DNA of 64,000 nt from Xanthomonas citri pv. mangiferaeindicae (GTDB lineage Bacteria > Pseudomonadota > Gammaproteobacteria > Xanthomonadales > Xanthomonadaceae), in assembly GCA_002240395.1 (NCBI GenBank), contig CP016836.1, positions 3,720,001 through 3,784,000 of the forward strand. Reading direction: 5' to 3'. The notes under the pieces are model-generated. The model was not told the origin of the DNA and ran no database searches. It was given only the letters and a program-made list of their open reading frames with translations. The translations under genes and the position numbers were made by a program. Of this stretch, positions 42,702 through 51,826 are shown piece after piece; positions within the stretch are counted from its first letter, which is position 1, and each line of letters opens with the position of its first letter.

Positions 42702-43325
42702 TCAGCGCTTGGTCGTCACCGCGCGGCGCAGGTTGTGGCGCGCCTGGGCATCGAGGCGCGCATGGAAGCCGTCGTCGAGATACAGCCGGTCGCGCGCCAA
42801 CAACGACTTGAGAAAGCGTCGACGGTTGAGCGCATACAGCCAGCGCGGGACGTGGCGGTACTCGGACGCGATGCCGCGATCGTAGGCATCGAACGCGGCT
42901 GGATCGGCGCCGAGAATCGCCATGTCGCAGTCGAGGAAGCGCCGGGTGTCGTCGCCCTGCGCATCGTGCGGGAAGTCATCCGGCGCGAGGCTGCCGTGGC
43001 GCGCGGTGAGTTCGATCAGCTCGACCACGCGCGCGACATCGACGTCCGCCTCGGGCAGCCAACGCGCGATCGCCTCGGCCGCCAGCTGCGCCGAGCGTGT
43101 CTCGTTGTCGCCGCGGCCGGCCTCGTAGATGGCGTCGTGGTAGAGCACCGCCAGCCACACCTCGACCGGCTGCGCCCAGCCCTCGCGCGCGGCGACGGCA
43201 TCGTAATGGCGCAGCAGCTCGGTCACATGCTCGAGGTTGTGATAGGCGCGCGGCGGCGTGGCGTAGGCGGCTTCCAGCGCAGCGCGCATCGGCGCCGGCA
43301 ACGCGATCGGGGCCGGCCGGGTCAT
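42702..43325 (-). CDS. HD-domain predicted metal-dependent hydrolase
   Basis: The product is 207 residues with YHNLEHV (first His motif, about 27-33) and the HD pair VLYHDAIY (about 58-65), followed by an all-helical region. Such small HD proteins are metal-dependent phosphohydrolases of unknown substrate. Its ATG overlaps the stop of the upstream ydcZ-like gene as ATGA, so the two are coupled. Confidence 0.82.
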   Translation of the reverse strand: MTRPAPIALPAPMRAALEAAYATPPRAYHNLEHVTELLRHYDAVAAREGWAQPVEVWLAVLYHDAIYEAGRGDNETRSAQLAAEAIARWLPEADVDVARVVELIELTARHGSLAPDDFPHDAQGDDTRRFLDCDMAILGADPAAFDAYDRGIASEYRHVPRWLYALNRRRFLKSLLARDRLYLDDGFHARLDAQARHNLRRAVTTKR

Positions 43326-43786
43326 GTGGCCACCCGCCACGGCCGCACCACCAGCAGTGCGCCGACGCCCACCAGCAACGCGCCGAACACCCGCATCGCA
43401 TCGATCGGGCGCGGCTGCGAGAGCACGCCGAAGTGATCGACCAGCAGCGAGCCGACCAGTTGCCCGGCCACGATCAGGCAGATCATGCCGGCCGCGCCGA
43501 GCCGCGGCACCAGCAAGGTGCCGCTGAACACGAACACCGCGCCGATCAGCCCGCCCAACCACAGCCACGGCGGCAGTGCGACAAGCTCGCGCAGCGTCGG
43601 CCAGGGCGTGCGGCTGGCCACCAGCACCAGCCCGAGCGCGCAGGTGCCGACAGCGAACGAGACGAAGGACGCGAACAGCGCCCCGTGGGTCAGCGCGCCC
43701 AGGCGCGCGTTGAGCAATGCCTGCAGCGGCAACGCCATGCCCACGACCGCAGCGAGCGCGATGCTGGACAACAGCCAGATGTTCAT
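43322..43786 (-). CDS. DMT-family membrane protein (YdcZ/DUF606)
   Basis: The product is 154 residues with five hydrophobic helices. LQALLNARLGALTHG is characteristic of the DUF606 half-EamA proteins, which pair to make drug/metabolite transporters. GGAG precedes the chosen ATG. It overlaps the HD-protein start by four bases. Confidence 0.85.
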   Translation of the reverse strand: MNIWLLSSIALAAVVGMALPLQALLNARLGALTHGALFASFVSFAVGTCALGLVLVASRTPWPTLRELVALPPWLWLGGLIGAVFVFSGTLLVPRLGAAGMICLIVAGQLVGSLLVDHFGVLSQPRPIDAMRVFGALLVGVGALLVVRPWRVAT

Positions 43787-43845
43787 GCGGGACTCCGGCA
43801 CGGCGGCGGATCAGTCTACGTGCCGCGGCCCGCGTCTGCGCGCGC

Positions 43846-45117
43846 TCACGCCGCCGGGCGGTCGCGCGGCAAGGCCAGCAATGCCCCGAGACTCAACAAT
43901 GCCGCCACCGCGAGATAGGCACCGACTGCGTGCAGGCCGAAGCGCCCGCCCAGCCAGGTCGCCAGGTACGGCGCGAGCGAGGCGCCGAAGATGCCGGCCA
44001 GGTTGAACGCCAGCGACGCGCCGGTATAGCGCACCGTGGCGGGGAACAGCTCGGCCAGCAAGGTGCCGACCGGGCCATAGGTCAGGCCCATCAACCCCAG
44101 GCCGAGCATCAGGAAGGCGAGCGTGGCACCGGGACTGCCCGCGACGAACAATGGTGCGAATCCCAGGCCGAACAGCGCGATCGCGATGCTGGCCAGGATC
44201 ATCGTGCGACGACGGCCGACGCGATCGGCATACAGCGCCGAGACCGGAATCGTCGCGGCGAAGCACAGTACGCCGACCAATTGCAGCAGCAGGAACTGCT
44301 CGCGGGTATAGCCAAGCTGCGCGGTGCCCCAACTCAGCGCGAAGACCGTCATCAGATAGAACAGCACGAACGTCGCCAGCGCCAGCAGCGTGCCCAGCAC
44401 CACGCCGCGTCCATGGCGCAGCAGCACTTCGCGCATCGGCAGGCGCACCCGCGCATGGCGATCGAGCACACGCTGGAAATCGGGCGTCTCGGTGATGCGC
44501 AGGCGCACCCACAGGCCGACGAGCACCAGCAGGGCGCTGGCCAGGAACGGAATGCGCCAGCCCCAGGCGAGGAACGCGGCCTCGTCCATCAGCCGGCCGA
44601 GCAGCAGGAAGGTCGACGTCGACAGGAAAAACCCCAGCGGCGCGCCGAGCTGCGGAAACATGCCGTACCAGGCGCGCTTGCCCGGCGGTGCGTTCTCGGT
44701 CGCGAGCAACACCGCCCCGCCCCACTCGCCTCCCAGGCCCAGGCCCTGACCGAAGCGGCACAGCGCCAGCGCGATCGGCGCGGCGATGCCGATCTGGGCG
44801 TGGGTGGGCAGCAGGCCGATGACGACGGTGGAGATGCCCATCGTCAGCAATGCGGCGACGAGCGTGGCCTTGCGGCCGATGCGGTCGCCGTAGTGGCCGA
44901 AGACCGCCGAGCCGATCGGGCGGGCGATGAACGCCAACGCGAACGTGGCGAGCGATTGCAGCGTGGCTGCGGCCGGATCGGCGTCGGGAAAGAACAGCGC
45001 CGGAAACACCAGCACCGCGGCCGTGGCGTAGATATAGAAGTCGAAAAACTCGATGGTCGTGCCGATCAGGCTGGCGAACAGCACACGGCCTTTCGAGTTG
45101 GGCGGCGTCGAGGACAT
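43846..45117 (-). CDS. MFS transporter of the metabolite:H+ symporter type
   Basis: The product is 423 residues with 12 predicted helices. GTTIEFFDFYIYATAA and the loop GHYGDRIGRK are the MHS-subfamily signatures, and FGQGLGLGGEWGGAVLLATENAPPGKRA lies in the second loop. Members import organic acids or osmolytes with protons. The substrate cannot be read from sequence. It is preceded by an intergenic repeat block. Confidence 0.9.
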   Translation of the reverse strand: MSSTPPNSKGRVLFASLIGTTIEFFDFYIYATAAVLVFPALFFPDADPAAATLQSLATFALAFIARPIGSAVFGHYGDRIGRKATLVAALLTMGISTVVIGLLPTHAQIGIAAPIALALCRFGQGLGLGGEWGGAVLLATENAPPGKRAWYGMFPQLGAPLGFFLSTSTFLLLGRLMDEAAFLAWGWRIPFLASALLVLVGLWVRLRITETPDFQRVLDRHARVRLPMREVLLRHGRGVVLGTLLALATFVLFYLMTVFALSWGTAQLGYTREQFLLLQLVGVLCFAATIPVSALYADRVGRRRTMILASIAIALFGLGFAPLFVAGSPGATLAFLMLGLGLMGLTYGPVGTLLAELFPATVRYTGASLAFNLAGIFGASLAPYLATWLGGRFGLHAVGAYLAVAALLSLGALLALPRDRPAA

Positions 45118-45532
45118 GGCGAAGGCAGCGCGGGGGGAGCCGGCATTCTGGACAGGACGGGCCGTGGCTTGCAAAGGTGCGGACTGCGCCGCGGAACGTG
45201 GCCCCCATCCCACCTTCCACCCGTAAAGGGCGCAATGCCCCGTAAACGGGGGAAGAAGCTAAAAGCCACCATCGCGCGAGAGCACCTCCCCCGCCTGCGG
45301 GGGAGGTCGACACGCACAGCGCGTCGAGCGGGGGCACGGGCTGGTCGCAGAAAGCGGCCCCCATCCCAGCCTTCCCCCGCCTGCGGGGGAAGGGGCCAAA
45401 AGCCCTCATCGCGCGGGATCCACCTCCTCCGCGTGCGGGGATCGCGCGAGATCAACCTCCCCCGCGTGCGGGGGAGGTCGACACGCGCAGCGTGTCGGGT
45501 GGGGGCGCGGGCCCGCCCGACACGCTCCCCGA
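45118..45532. repeat. intergenic repeat block (two element families, two copies each)
   Basis: Copies of the GGGCGCAATG-centred element at about 45202-45258 and a shortened one at 45358-45396. CACCTCCCCCGCNTGCGGGG-type palindromes followed by GAGGTCGACACGC lie at about 45292-45340 and 45453-45512. The latter two are followed by GTGTCGGGTGGGGGC-like sequence as at 23.9 kb. No gene is present. Confidence 0.78.
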
Positions 45533-47752
45533 TCAGAACGTGGTGCGCAGCGACAGGGTCACGTTGCGCGGCTCGCCGTAGAAGTTGCCGCGGCCGGTGG
45601 CGGAGATTCGGGTGTAGTAGACCTTGTCGAACAGGTTGCCGACATTCAGGCGCACGGTCAGGTTGTCGCGCACCCGATACCCGATCAGCGCATCGACGAC
45701 GGCGTAGCCGCCCTGCCGCACCACGGTCGGCACGGCGACGTACGCGCTGCCGCCTTCGACCGGCGAGTACCAGTTCACGCCCGCGCCCAGCTGAAGGCCT
45801 GCGAGTGCACCGGCGGTCACGTCGTAGTGCGTGAACAGCTTCAGGCCGTGCTTGGGCGAGATCCGCGTGAACGGCCGGTTCTCGTTGGTGGAGTCCTTGG
45901 CGTAAGCGTTGGTGTTGTAGGCGTAGCCGCCGAAGATCGACCAGTTGTCGGTGATGCGGCCATTGGCTTCGAGTTCGACGCCCTTCGACTCGACTTCGCC
46001 CTCGGCGACGTAGAAACCCTCGTTGTCAGGGTCGGGCTGCGCGCGCCCGACCTGGTCGATGCGGTAGGCGGCGGCGCTGAGCAACAGACGGCCGTCCATC
46101 AGTGCGCCCTTGACGCCGCCCTCCCACTGCTCGCCGCGCGAGGGATCGATCAGCCGGCCGGCCGCCGTGCGATTCTGCTGCGGCTGCAGGCTCTCGACGT
46201 AGCTGCCATAGGCCGTCCACTGGGGGCTCAATTCGTAGGTCAGGCCGGCGAACGGCGTGACTTCCGAGGGCATGCGGTTTTCGGTCCACGGCCCCAGACG
46301 CACCGGCTGCGGATTGCTCAGGCTGGGACGGTCGCGGGTGAAGCCGTCGCGCTCTTGGATCTGCCACTGGCTCAGACGCGCGCCGGCCAGCAGGTGCAGG
46401 CGCTCGCTCAGGCTGAGGTTGGCGTGGCCGTACACGCCCCACTGGCGGGTCTTGCTCAGGCCGCCACTGTTGGGCTGATAGCCGGGACGCGGGATCGCGG
46501 TATCGGGGTTGAACACGTCGATGCGCGCAAACGCGCTGTCGCGCCATTCGACGTAGCTGTAGTCGCTCTTCTGCAGGTCCGCGCCGATCAGCACGTCATG
46601 GTCGCGGCCGAACAGTTCGAACGCGCCGCCGACGTTGACATCGACGCTGGTCCAGCGCTCGGTGGTGTCGCCGTAGTAGGCGATCTGGCTGACCCAGCCG
46701 TTGTCCGGCCGCACCGCCCCGTTGCCGACATAGGCGTAGTAGTTCTCGGACTCGTCGCGGGCGCGCTGGAACGTGACCTTGGCGCGCCAGTCCTCGCCCA
46801 GGCGCCAGTCGAGTTCGGCAAAGCCGACAATGCTCTGGCTGTCGAGCGCGTTCCAGTCGGCGCCCAGATAGGTGGAACGCCGGACCGGCAACAGGCCGCC
46901 GCCCACGTACCCCGGCAGGCCGGTCTGGATCGGCGCCAGATAATCTTGGTAGTGCGCACCGACCGTCAGCGTCGCGGCGTCGCCCAGGTCCAGCGAGGTC
47001 ACGCCATAGGCGACATAGCGCTCGCGGCGGCCGACGTCGTAGAACATGTCCGATTCGTGCGCCGAGGCGGCGAAGCGGCCACGCAGTTGCCCGCCTTCGA
47101 CCAGCGGTCCGCCGACGTCGATCTCGGCGCGGGTGTTGTCCCAGCTGCCGGCCAGCAGCGCGCCGCTGGCGTGGAATGTGTGTTGCGGGCGCTTGCGCAC
47201 GAGGTTGATCGCACCGCCGGGCTGCGCGGCACCGGAGAACAGGCTCGACGCACCGCGCAGGACCTCGACGCTCTCGTACACGGTCAGGTCCGGACGCGGA
47301 CCCGGGTAGCCGGTCGAGGGCACGCCATCGATGAGATAGGTGCTGATGTTGAACCCGCGCGAGATGTAGGTCTGCCCCTCGGAGCTGACGCCCGTCACCG
47401 TGATGCCCGGCGTCTGCAACAACGCGTCCTCGAGCGTATAGAGATTGCGCAGCTCGATCTGCTCGCGTGAGATCACCGAAATCGTCTGCGGAATGTCCTT
47501 CAGGTCCACCGCCTGCTTGATGCCGGCCGCGTAGCGCGTGCCGTGCACGTCGACCTGGTCGAGCGAGGTTGCGTCCGCGTACCGGCCGCTGTCGTTGTCT
47601 TCGGCCTGCGCCATGAACGGCGCGGCTGCCACGAGCACCCCGAGCGCCAGCGCCAATGGACGACGGGCCGGCGGCGCAGTGGCGGGGACCGAGGCGCCGA
47701 GCGCGGGAGACGACACAGCGGGGCGGACAGGTCGAGCGGTACAACGGGACAT
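45533..47752 (-). CDS. TonB-dependent siderophore receptor
   Basis: The product is 739 residues. After a long signal region (about 1-46), the plug (about 70-190) carries DIPQTISVISREQIELRNLYTLEDAL and VEVLRGASSLFSGAAQPGGAINLVRKRP. The 22-strand barrel ends LSLRTTF with the terminal aromatic needed for assembly. The pattern resembles ferric hydroxamate/pyoverdine-type receptors (FhuE/FpvA class). A Fur-box-like site lies about 150 bases upstream. It should import a ferric siderophore with TonB. The start is set by GAGGAAC before the ATG at 47752. Confidence 0.93.
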   Translation of the reverse strand: MSRCTARPVRPAVSSPALGASVPATAPPARRPLALALGVLVAAAPFMAQAEDNDSGRYADATSLDQVDVHGTRYAAGIKQAVDLKDIPQTISVISREQIELRNLYTLEDALLQTPGITVTGVSSEGQTYISRGFNISTYLIDGVPSTGYPGPRPDLTVYESVEVLRGASSLFSGAAQPGGAINLVRKRPQHTFHASGALLAGSWDNTRAEIDVGGPLVEGGQLRGRFAASAHESDMFYDVGRRERYVAYGVTSLDLGDAATLTVGAHYQDYLAPIQTGLPGYVGGGLLPVRRSTYLGADWNALDSQSIVGFAELDWRLGEDWRAKVTFQRARDESENYYAYVGNGAVRPDNGWVSQIAYYGDTTERWTSVDVNVGGAFELFGRDHDVLIGADLQKSDYSYVEWRDSAFARIDVFNPDTAIPRPGYQPNSGGLSKTRQWGVYGHANLSLSERLHLLAGARLSQWQIQERDGFTRDRPSLSNPQPVRLGPWTENRMPSEVTPFAGLTYELSPQWTAYGSYVESLQPQQNRTAAGRLIDPSRGEQWEGGVKGALMDGRLLLSAAAYRIDQVGRAQPDPDNEGFYVAEGEVESKGVELEANGRITDNWSIFGGYAYNTNAYAKDSTNENRPFTRISPKHGLKLFTHYDVTAGALAGLQLGAGVNWYSPVEGGSAYVAVPTVVRQGGYAVVDALIGYRVRDNLTVRLNVGNLFDKVYYTRISATGRGNFYGEPRNVTLSLRTTF

Positions 47753-47896
47753 GGGGGTTCCTCGGACGACAGGCAAAAGGCGGCACGCATCGCGCGCTTC
47801 GAGCGTCGCGACGGGTGGCAGGGAGGGCTGGCCGGCGAGCGGTCTCGCGCGGTTGGCGGCTGCGGCGGATCAGCGCCGGATGAATGCGCCGAATAC

Positions 47897-47915
47897 GAGA
47901 ATGATTATCGTTCGT
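47897..47915 (-). promoter_or_regulatory. Fur-box-like operator upstream of the TonB receptor
   Basis: GAGAATGATTATCGTTCGT closely follows the consensus GATAATGATAATCATTATC. It lies about 150 bases upstream of the receptor ATG and overlaps a palindrome, GTTCGTTAACGAAC, at 47910-47923. Iron repression is the natural inference. Confidence 0.75.
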
Positions 47916-48013
47916 TAACGAACTGTCAACGCCCTGCTTCGCTTGTCGACGGCGGAAATGCCTGGTCTTTGCATCCGCACCGGTCAGAGAGGGCTCGACC
48001 CCCGGCATGCTGT

Positions 48014-48041
48014 CCATATGATTAGGCGCCACATCATATGG
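48014..48041 (+). promoter_or_regulatory. operator for the MarR-type regulator
   Basis: CCATATGAT (48014-48022) and ATCATATGG (48033-48041) are perfect inverted arms separated by 10 bases that contain GGCGCC at the centre. The whole 28-bp site is symmetric except for two positions per side. It ends nine bases before the marR start, so it overlaps the leader or promoter and should autorepress. Confidence 0.85.
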
Positions 48042-48050
48042 CGGCATTCA

Positions 48051-48554
48051 ATGGAACTGGCGCAGAAGTACACGGCGTTGTTGCAGGAAGCCAAGCAACG
48101 ACAGCGCCCGGATGTCGACAGCATGGCCCTGTGCTTCCGGACGCTGTCGCTGGCCGCAGCCATCGATCGCGACTGCGCCGCGCTGCTGGCCCCCCACGGA
48201 TTGTCGGAAGGACGCTTCGTCCTGCTCTTCCTGCTCGACGCCGGGGAAGGACTGGCCCCCCACGTACTGGCCGAACGCGCAGGCGTCACCCGCGCCACAG
48301 TGACCGGGCTGCTCGACGGTCTGGCGCGCGACGGCCTGATCGAGCGCAGGGCCGATCCCCACGATCGCCGCGCCTTGCGCATCCATCTCACCGACCAGGG
48401 CAAGCAGCGGGCGCGCCGGGTCTTCGATGCGCACACTCGGTGGATCGCCAGCCTGTTCGGCGGGTTGACCGTAAGCGAGCGCACGCAACTGGCGACGCTG
48501 CTGGACAAGGTCGCAACGCGCCTGCCCCCTGCCCTGCAGGCGGCGGCGCGATGA
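48051..48554 (+). CDS. MarR-family transcriptional regulator
   Basis: The product is 167 residues. The winged helix is visible at about 55-110 (LSEGRFVLLFLLDAGEGLAPHVLAERAGVTRATVTGLLDGLARDGLIERRADPHDRRALRIHLT), including the DxRxxR wing. Dimerisation helices flank it. The start ATG lies nine bases after the operator and lacks a clear ribosome site. The AlkC-like gene overlaps its stop as ATGA, so the two are one operon. Confidence 0.92.
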   Translation: MELAQKYTALLQEAKQRQRPDVDSMALCFRTLSLAAAIDRDCAALLAPHGLSEGRFVLLFLLDAGEGLAPHVLAERAGVTRATVTGLLDGLARDGLIERRADPHDRRALRIHLTDQGKQRARRVFDAHTRWIASLFGGLTVSERTQLATLLDKVATRLPPALQAAAR

Positions 48555-49327
48555 GCGCGCCGGCCCGGCGCACGGGCGCCACCCGCGCATCTGACATCCC
48601 GGCCGAGGTGCTCAAGGCGCTGTCGCTCGGCGCCTTGCCCACTGCGACCCTGGCCGAAGGTCTCGCGGTCGATCAGGCCCGGCTGTTGCGGGCGGTCTTT
48701 CCGCATTTGCCGCCGCATGCCCTGGCCGATGCGGATGCTGCCTGTCAGCTGGGGATTCTCAAGCGCATGCACACGATCGCCGAGGTGTTGCTGCAGGCCT
48801 TGGGTCCGGCCGGCATCGCGCACTGCCAGGCGCATGTCTCGGACACGGTGCGCGGCTGGGCCTGTTTCATGATCGGCCGACAGCCGGGCATCGACCTGCC
48901 GCGCCGGCTGCAGGCGATCCGGCCATTGGCCGACGACCCGCACTTCGGCGTGCGCGAATGGGCATGGATGGCGGTTCGCCCGCACTTGGCACAGAACCTG
49001 GAGGCCGCCATCGCGCAGCTGACCGCATGGACCGCTTCGCCGTCCGAACGACTGCGCCGCTTCGCCAGCGAAGCCTTGCGCCCACGCGGCGTGTGGTGCG
49101 CGCATATTCCAGCACTCAAGCAACAGCCGCAGACCGCGTTGCCCATCCTCGAACCGCTCAAGGCCGACCCCGCCGCCTACGTCCAGGACTCGGTGGCGAA
49201 CTGGCTCAACGATGCGGCGAAGGATCGTCCCGACTGGGTACGTGGGCTCTGCGCGCGTTGGCGTCAGGGGCAACCGACCGAGGCCACGCGCCGCATCTGC
49301 ACTCGCGCCCTGCGCAACCTGGCCTGA
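48551..49327 (+). CDS. HEAT-repeat DNA alkylation repair protein (AlkC-like)
   Basis: The product is 258 residues of tandem two-helix repeats. RFASEALRPRGVWCAHI and VQDSVANWLNDAAKDRPDWV are family blocks of the AlkC/AlkD group of 3-methyladenine DNA glycosylases. These lift alkylated bases without a base-flip pocket. The ATG overlaps the marR stop. MarR control suggests induction by a small toxic compound (inference). Confidence 0.83.
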   Translation: MSAPARRTGATRASDIPAEVLKALSLGALPTATLAEGLAVDQARLLRAVFPHLPPHALADADAACQLGILKRMHTIAEVLLQALGPAGIAHCQAHVSDTVRGWACFMIGRQPGIDLPRRLQAIRPLADDPHFGVREWAWMAVRPHLAQNLEAAIAQLTAWTASPSERLRRFASEALRPRGVWCAHIPALKQQPQTALPILEPLKADPAAYVQDSVANWLNDAAKDRPDWVRGLCARWRQGQPTEATRRICTRALRNLA

Positions 49328-49348
49328 CAGGCGCGCAGGCGTCGCGCT

Positions 49349-50557
49349 TCACACCAGGTCGCCGGCCTGCGCATCGCATCCGCGCAGGCGGACGCTGCCC
49401 CACAGCGCAAACAGCAACACCGCGGCGCCGGCCACCAATCCGACGGCAAAGCCGGCACGCGTGCCGCTGTGATCGACGACCTGTCCAGAAACCGCCGCCC
49501 CCAACGCCACGCCGACATTCAAGCCGGCCAGCAGCCAGGTCATGCCTTCCGTCAATCGATGCGCGGGCACCACGCGCTCGATCAGCGACATGGCCACGAT
49601 CATCGTGGGCGCAAAGAAGAGTCCGGCGACGAAGACCGTCCCGGCGAGTGCGCCGATGCTGTCGACCAGCCACAACGGCAACGTCGTCGCAGCCGTCGCC
49701 AGTCCGCCTGTCAACAACTGCCGATGCAGCGGCATCGCCAGGCGCACGGCGCCGAACAGCAATCCGGCCAGACACGATCCGAAGGCGTAGGCCGACAGCA
49801 CCAGGCTGGCGGCAGCGGGCTGGCCCATCTGCCCGGCGAACGCCACGCTCACGATATCCACCGTGCCGACGATGACGCCCATCGCCAGCATCAGCAGCGC
49901 CAGCAAGCGCACCTCGGCCAGACGGATCACTGAGCCCGAGCGATCGTCGTCGCGCCCCTGCCCGGCGGCCGGCGGCTCGGTGCCGCGCTGCACGACCAGC
50001 GCCGCGGTGCCCAGGGTCAGCAACAGGGCTGCCGCCAGCAGGCCGGCCTGGGGCCAGACGACCACCGACAACCCCACCGACAGCGGCGGCCCTGCGATGA
50101 AGGCGACCTCATCGAGCACGGTTTCCAGCGAGTACGCGGTCTGCAGCCGCGACTGTCCGCGATAGAGCGCCGTCCAGCGCGCCCGCACCATCGCCGACAT
50201 GCTCGGCATGCAGCCGGCCAGCAGCGCGCCCGGAAACAGCGCCCAGTCGGCAACGGGCCAGTGGGATCCTGCGATCAGCAGCACGAAGCCAGCAACGCTG
50301 ATCGCGGTCGCGACCGGCAACACGCGGCGTTGCCCAGACTGGTCCACCCATCTCGAGATCTGCGGCGACAGCAGCGCATAGGTCAGCACGAATGTCGCCG
50401 ACACTGCGCCCGCGAGCGCATAGCTGCCGCGCAGTTGCGCCAGCATCGTGATGATGCCGATGCCGGCCATCGGCAACGGGAGTCGGGCCAGGCCGCCGGC
50501 CAGCACCAGCCCTCGGGTGCCGGGCACGGCGAACAGTTCGACATAGGGATTGCGCAC
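49349..50557 (-). CDS. MFS transporter, divergent from tetR
   Basis: The product is 402 residues from a GTG with CAGGAG upstream, with 12 predicted helices. It opens ELFAVPGTRGLVLAGGLARLPLPMAGIGIITML and has the loop ISRWVDQSGQRRVL. It resembles small efflux MFS proteins. It is divergent from the tetR gene, with a 20-bp-arm inverted repeat between, so TetR probably represses it. The substrate is unknown. Confidence 0.87.
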   Translation of the reverse strand: MRNPYVELFAVPGTRGLVLAGGLARLPLPMAGIGIITMLAQLRGSYALAGAVSATFVLTYALLSPQISRWVDQSGQRRVLPVATAISVAGFVLLIAGSHWPVADWALFPGALLAGCMPSMSAMVRARWTALYRGQSRLQTAYSLETVLDEVAFIAGPPLSVGLSVVVWPQAGLLAAALLLTLGTAALVVQRGTEPPAAGQGRDDDRSGSVIRLAEVRLLALLMLAMGVIVGTVDIVSVAFAGQMGQPAAASLVLSAYAFGSCLAGLLFGAVRLAMPLHRQLLTGGLATAATTLPLWLVDSIGALAGTVFVAGLFFAPTMIVAMSLIERVVPAHRLTEGMTWLLAGLNVGVALGAAVSGQVVDHSGTRAGFAVGLVAGAAVLLFALWGSVRLRGCDAQAGDLV

Positions 50558-50605
50558 ACGGGTCTCCTGGAGGCGCTTGCCGCGGTCGAGCGGCAAGCAG
50601 ACAAT

Positions 50606-50653
50606 ACATACATCGCGTATGAATCCAATCGTAGATTCATACGCATCGTATGT
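50606..50653. promoter_or_regulatory. large inverted-repeat operator between MFS gene and tetR
   Basis: Arms of 20 bases (50606-50625 and 50634-50653) are complementary except for three adjacent positions, with GCGTATGAATC conserved next to the 8-base spacer. It lies in the intergenic space (about 130 bases) where both promoters must be, and is the natural binding site for the TetR protein. Confidence 0.82.
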
Positions 50654-50686
50654 AAACACCACAGTGTCTGTATCGAGGAGATGGCG

Positions 50687-51274
50687 ATGGTGCGTCGCAC
50701 CCGCGCGGAGATGGAGAAAACCCGAGCGGCCTTGCTGGCTGCCGCCCGCGACGCGTTCGCCCGCCATGGCTATGCCGAGGCGTCGATGGATGCGTTCACT
50801 GCGCAGGCCGGGCTGACCCGAGGCGCGCTGTACCACCACTTCGGCGATAAGCCGGGCCTGCTGGCCGCCGTGGTCGCGCAGATCGACGCCGAGATGGACG
50901 CACGCCTGCACGCGCTCTCCGAGGCGGCCGACACGCCCTGGACCGGACTCACCAGCCGCTGCCGCGCCTACTTGGAAATGGCCTTGGAACCGGAGATCCA
51001 GCAGGTCGTGCTGCGCGATGCCCGGATCGTGCTGGGCGGTGCATCGGCGCAGTCGCAGCACGCCTGCATTGCGTCGATGCAGAGCCTGCTCGAAGCGCTG
51101 ATGGCGCAAGGCGTTATCGCCACAACCGACCCGCAGGCGCTGGCCGCATTGATCCATGGCAGCCTGGCCGAGGCTGCGTTCTGGATTGCGACCGGCGACG
51201 ACGGCCCCACGCGACTGGCGCGAAGTCTCGATGCGCTGGACCTGCTGCTGCGCGGGCTACTGCGCGTCGACTGA
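50687..51274 (+). CDS. TetR-family regulator
   Basis: The product is 195 residues. The N-terminal helix-turn-helix is ARDAFARHGYAEASMDAFTAQAGLTRGALYHHFGDKPGLLAAVV (about 20-60), with the typical YHHFGDK. GAGGAG lies six bases before the chosen ATG; an earlier in-frame ATG at 50681 has no spacing. A bidirectional terminator follows the stop. It probably controls itself and the divergent MFS gene. Confidence 0.92.
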   Translation: MVRRTRAEMEKTRAALLAAARDAFARHGYAEASMDAFTAQAGLTRGALYHHFGDKPGLLAAVVAQIDAEMDARLHALSEAADTPWTGLTSRCRAYLEMALEPEIQQVVLRDARIVLGGASAQSQHACIASMQSLLEALMAQGVIATTDPQALAALIHGSLAEAAFWIATGDDGPTRLARSLDALDLLLRGLLRVD

Positions 51275-51302
51275 GAGTGAACGCCTGGCCACGAGCCACA
51301 AA

Positions 51303-51326
51303 AAAGCCCCGGCGAGCCGGGGCTTT
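51303..51326. terminator. bidirectional rho-independent terminator
   Basis: AAAGCCCCGG (51303-51312) pairs with CCGGGGCTTT (51317-51326) across CGAG. The A/T-rich flanks make it work in either direction. It lies between tetR and the convergent four-helix protein gene. Confidence 0.8.
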
Positions 51327-51367
51327 GAAGCCAGCATGTCAGCCGGGCCGAGACACCGGCCGAAGCA

Positions 51368-51826
51368 TCAGCCGCGGTCCTTGAGCTCCTTGAGCGCGTG
51401 CTTGCGGGCGCGCAGCTCGTCGTGGGTCGCACGGACCTCCGGCAGCAGACGGGTCACGACATCGCGCGCGGCCGGCGGCGTGTCGGCGTCGCGGGCGGCC
51501 TCATCGAACGCCTCGAGCAGGCGGTCCTCCGACTCTTCCAGCTCGGCGACGTAGCCGTATTCCTTGTCGCCGAACGCAGCACGCACCTTGCCGTAAAACT
51601 GCTGCAGCGTGCCGACCATCGTGCCCGAGGTCTCCGGCTTGCCGCCGACGGCCTGCACTGCGGCGCTCAGGTCGGTGACCAGCTGCGACTTGTGCGCGGC
51701 GATGCGCGAGAACAGCGTCTTGAGCTCGGCGTGATCGACCTTCTGCGCCGCCTCCTCATAGAAGTCCTTGCCGTCGCGGGCGATGGCGATGAGGTCGTTG
51801 AGCGTATGCGCGGACTTGTTGGTCAT
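51368..51826 (-). CDS. PA2169-family four-helix-bundle protein (DUF2383)
   Basis: The product is 152 residues, all helical. LNDLIAIARDGKDFYEEAAQKV opens the ferritin-like bundle, and LRARKHALKELKDRG closes it. GGAG precedes the ATG. Homologues are stress-responsive and may bind metals, although I do not see a complete di-iron ligand set here. Confidence 0.85.
   Translation of the reverse strand: MTNKSAHTLNDLIAIARDGKDFYEEAAQKVDHAELKTLFSRIAAHKSQLVTDLSAAVQAVGGKPETSGTMVGTLQQFYGKVRAAFGDKEYGYVAELEESEDRLLEAFDEAARDADTPPAARDVVTRLLPEVRATHDELRARKHALKELKDRG

Noticed and set aside
45827..47470. 547-codon plus-strand frame
   Set aside because: It is antisense to the TonB receptor, whose plug and barrel blocks are unmistakable.
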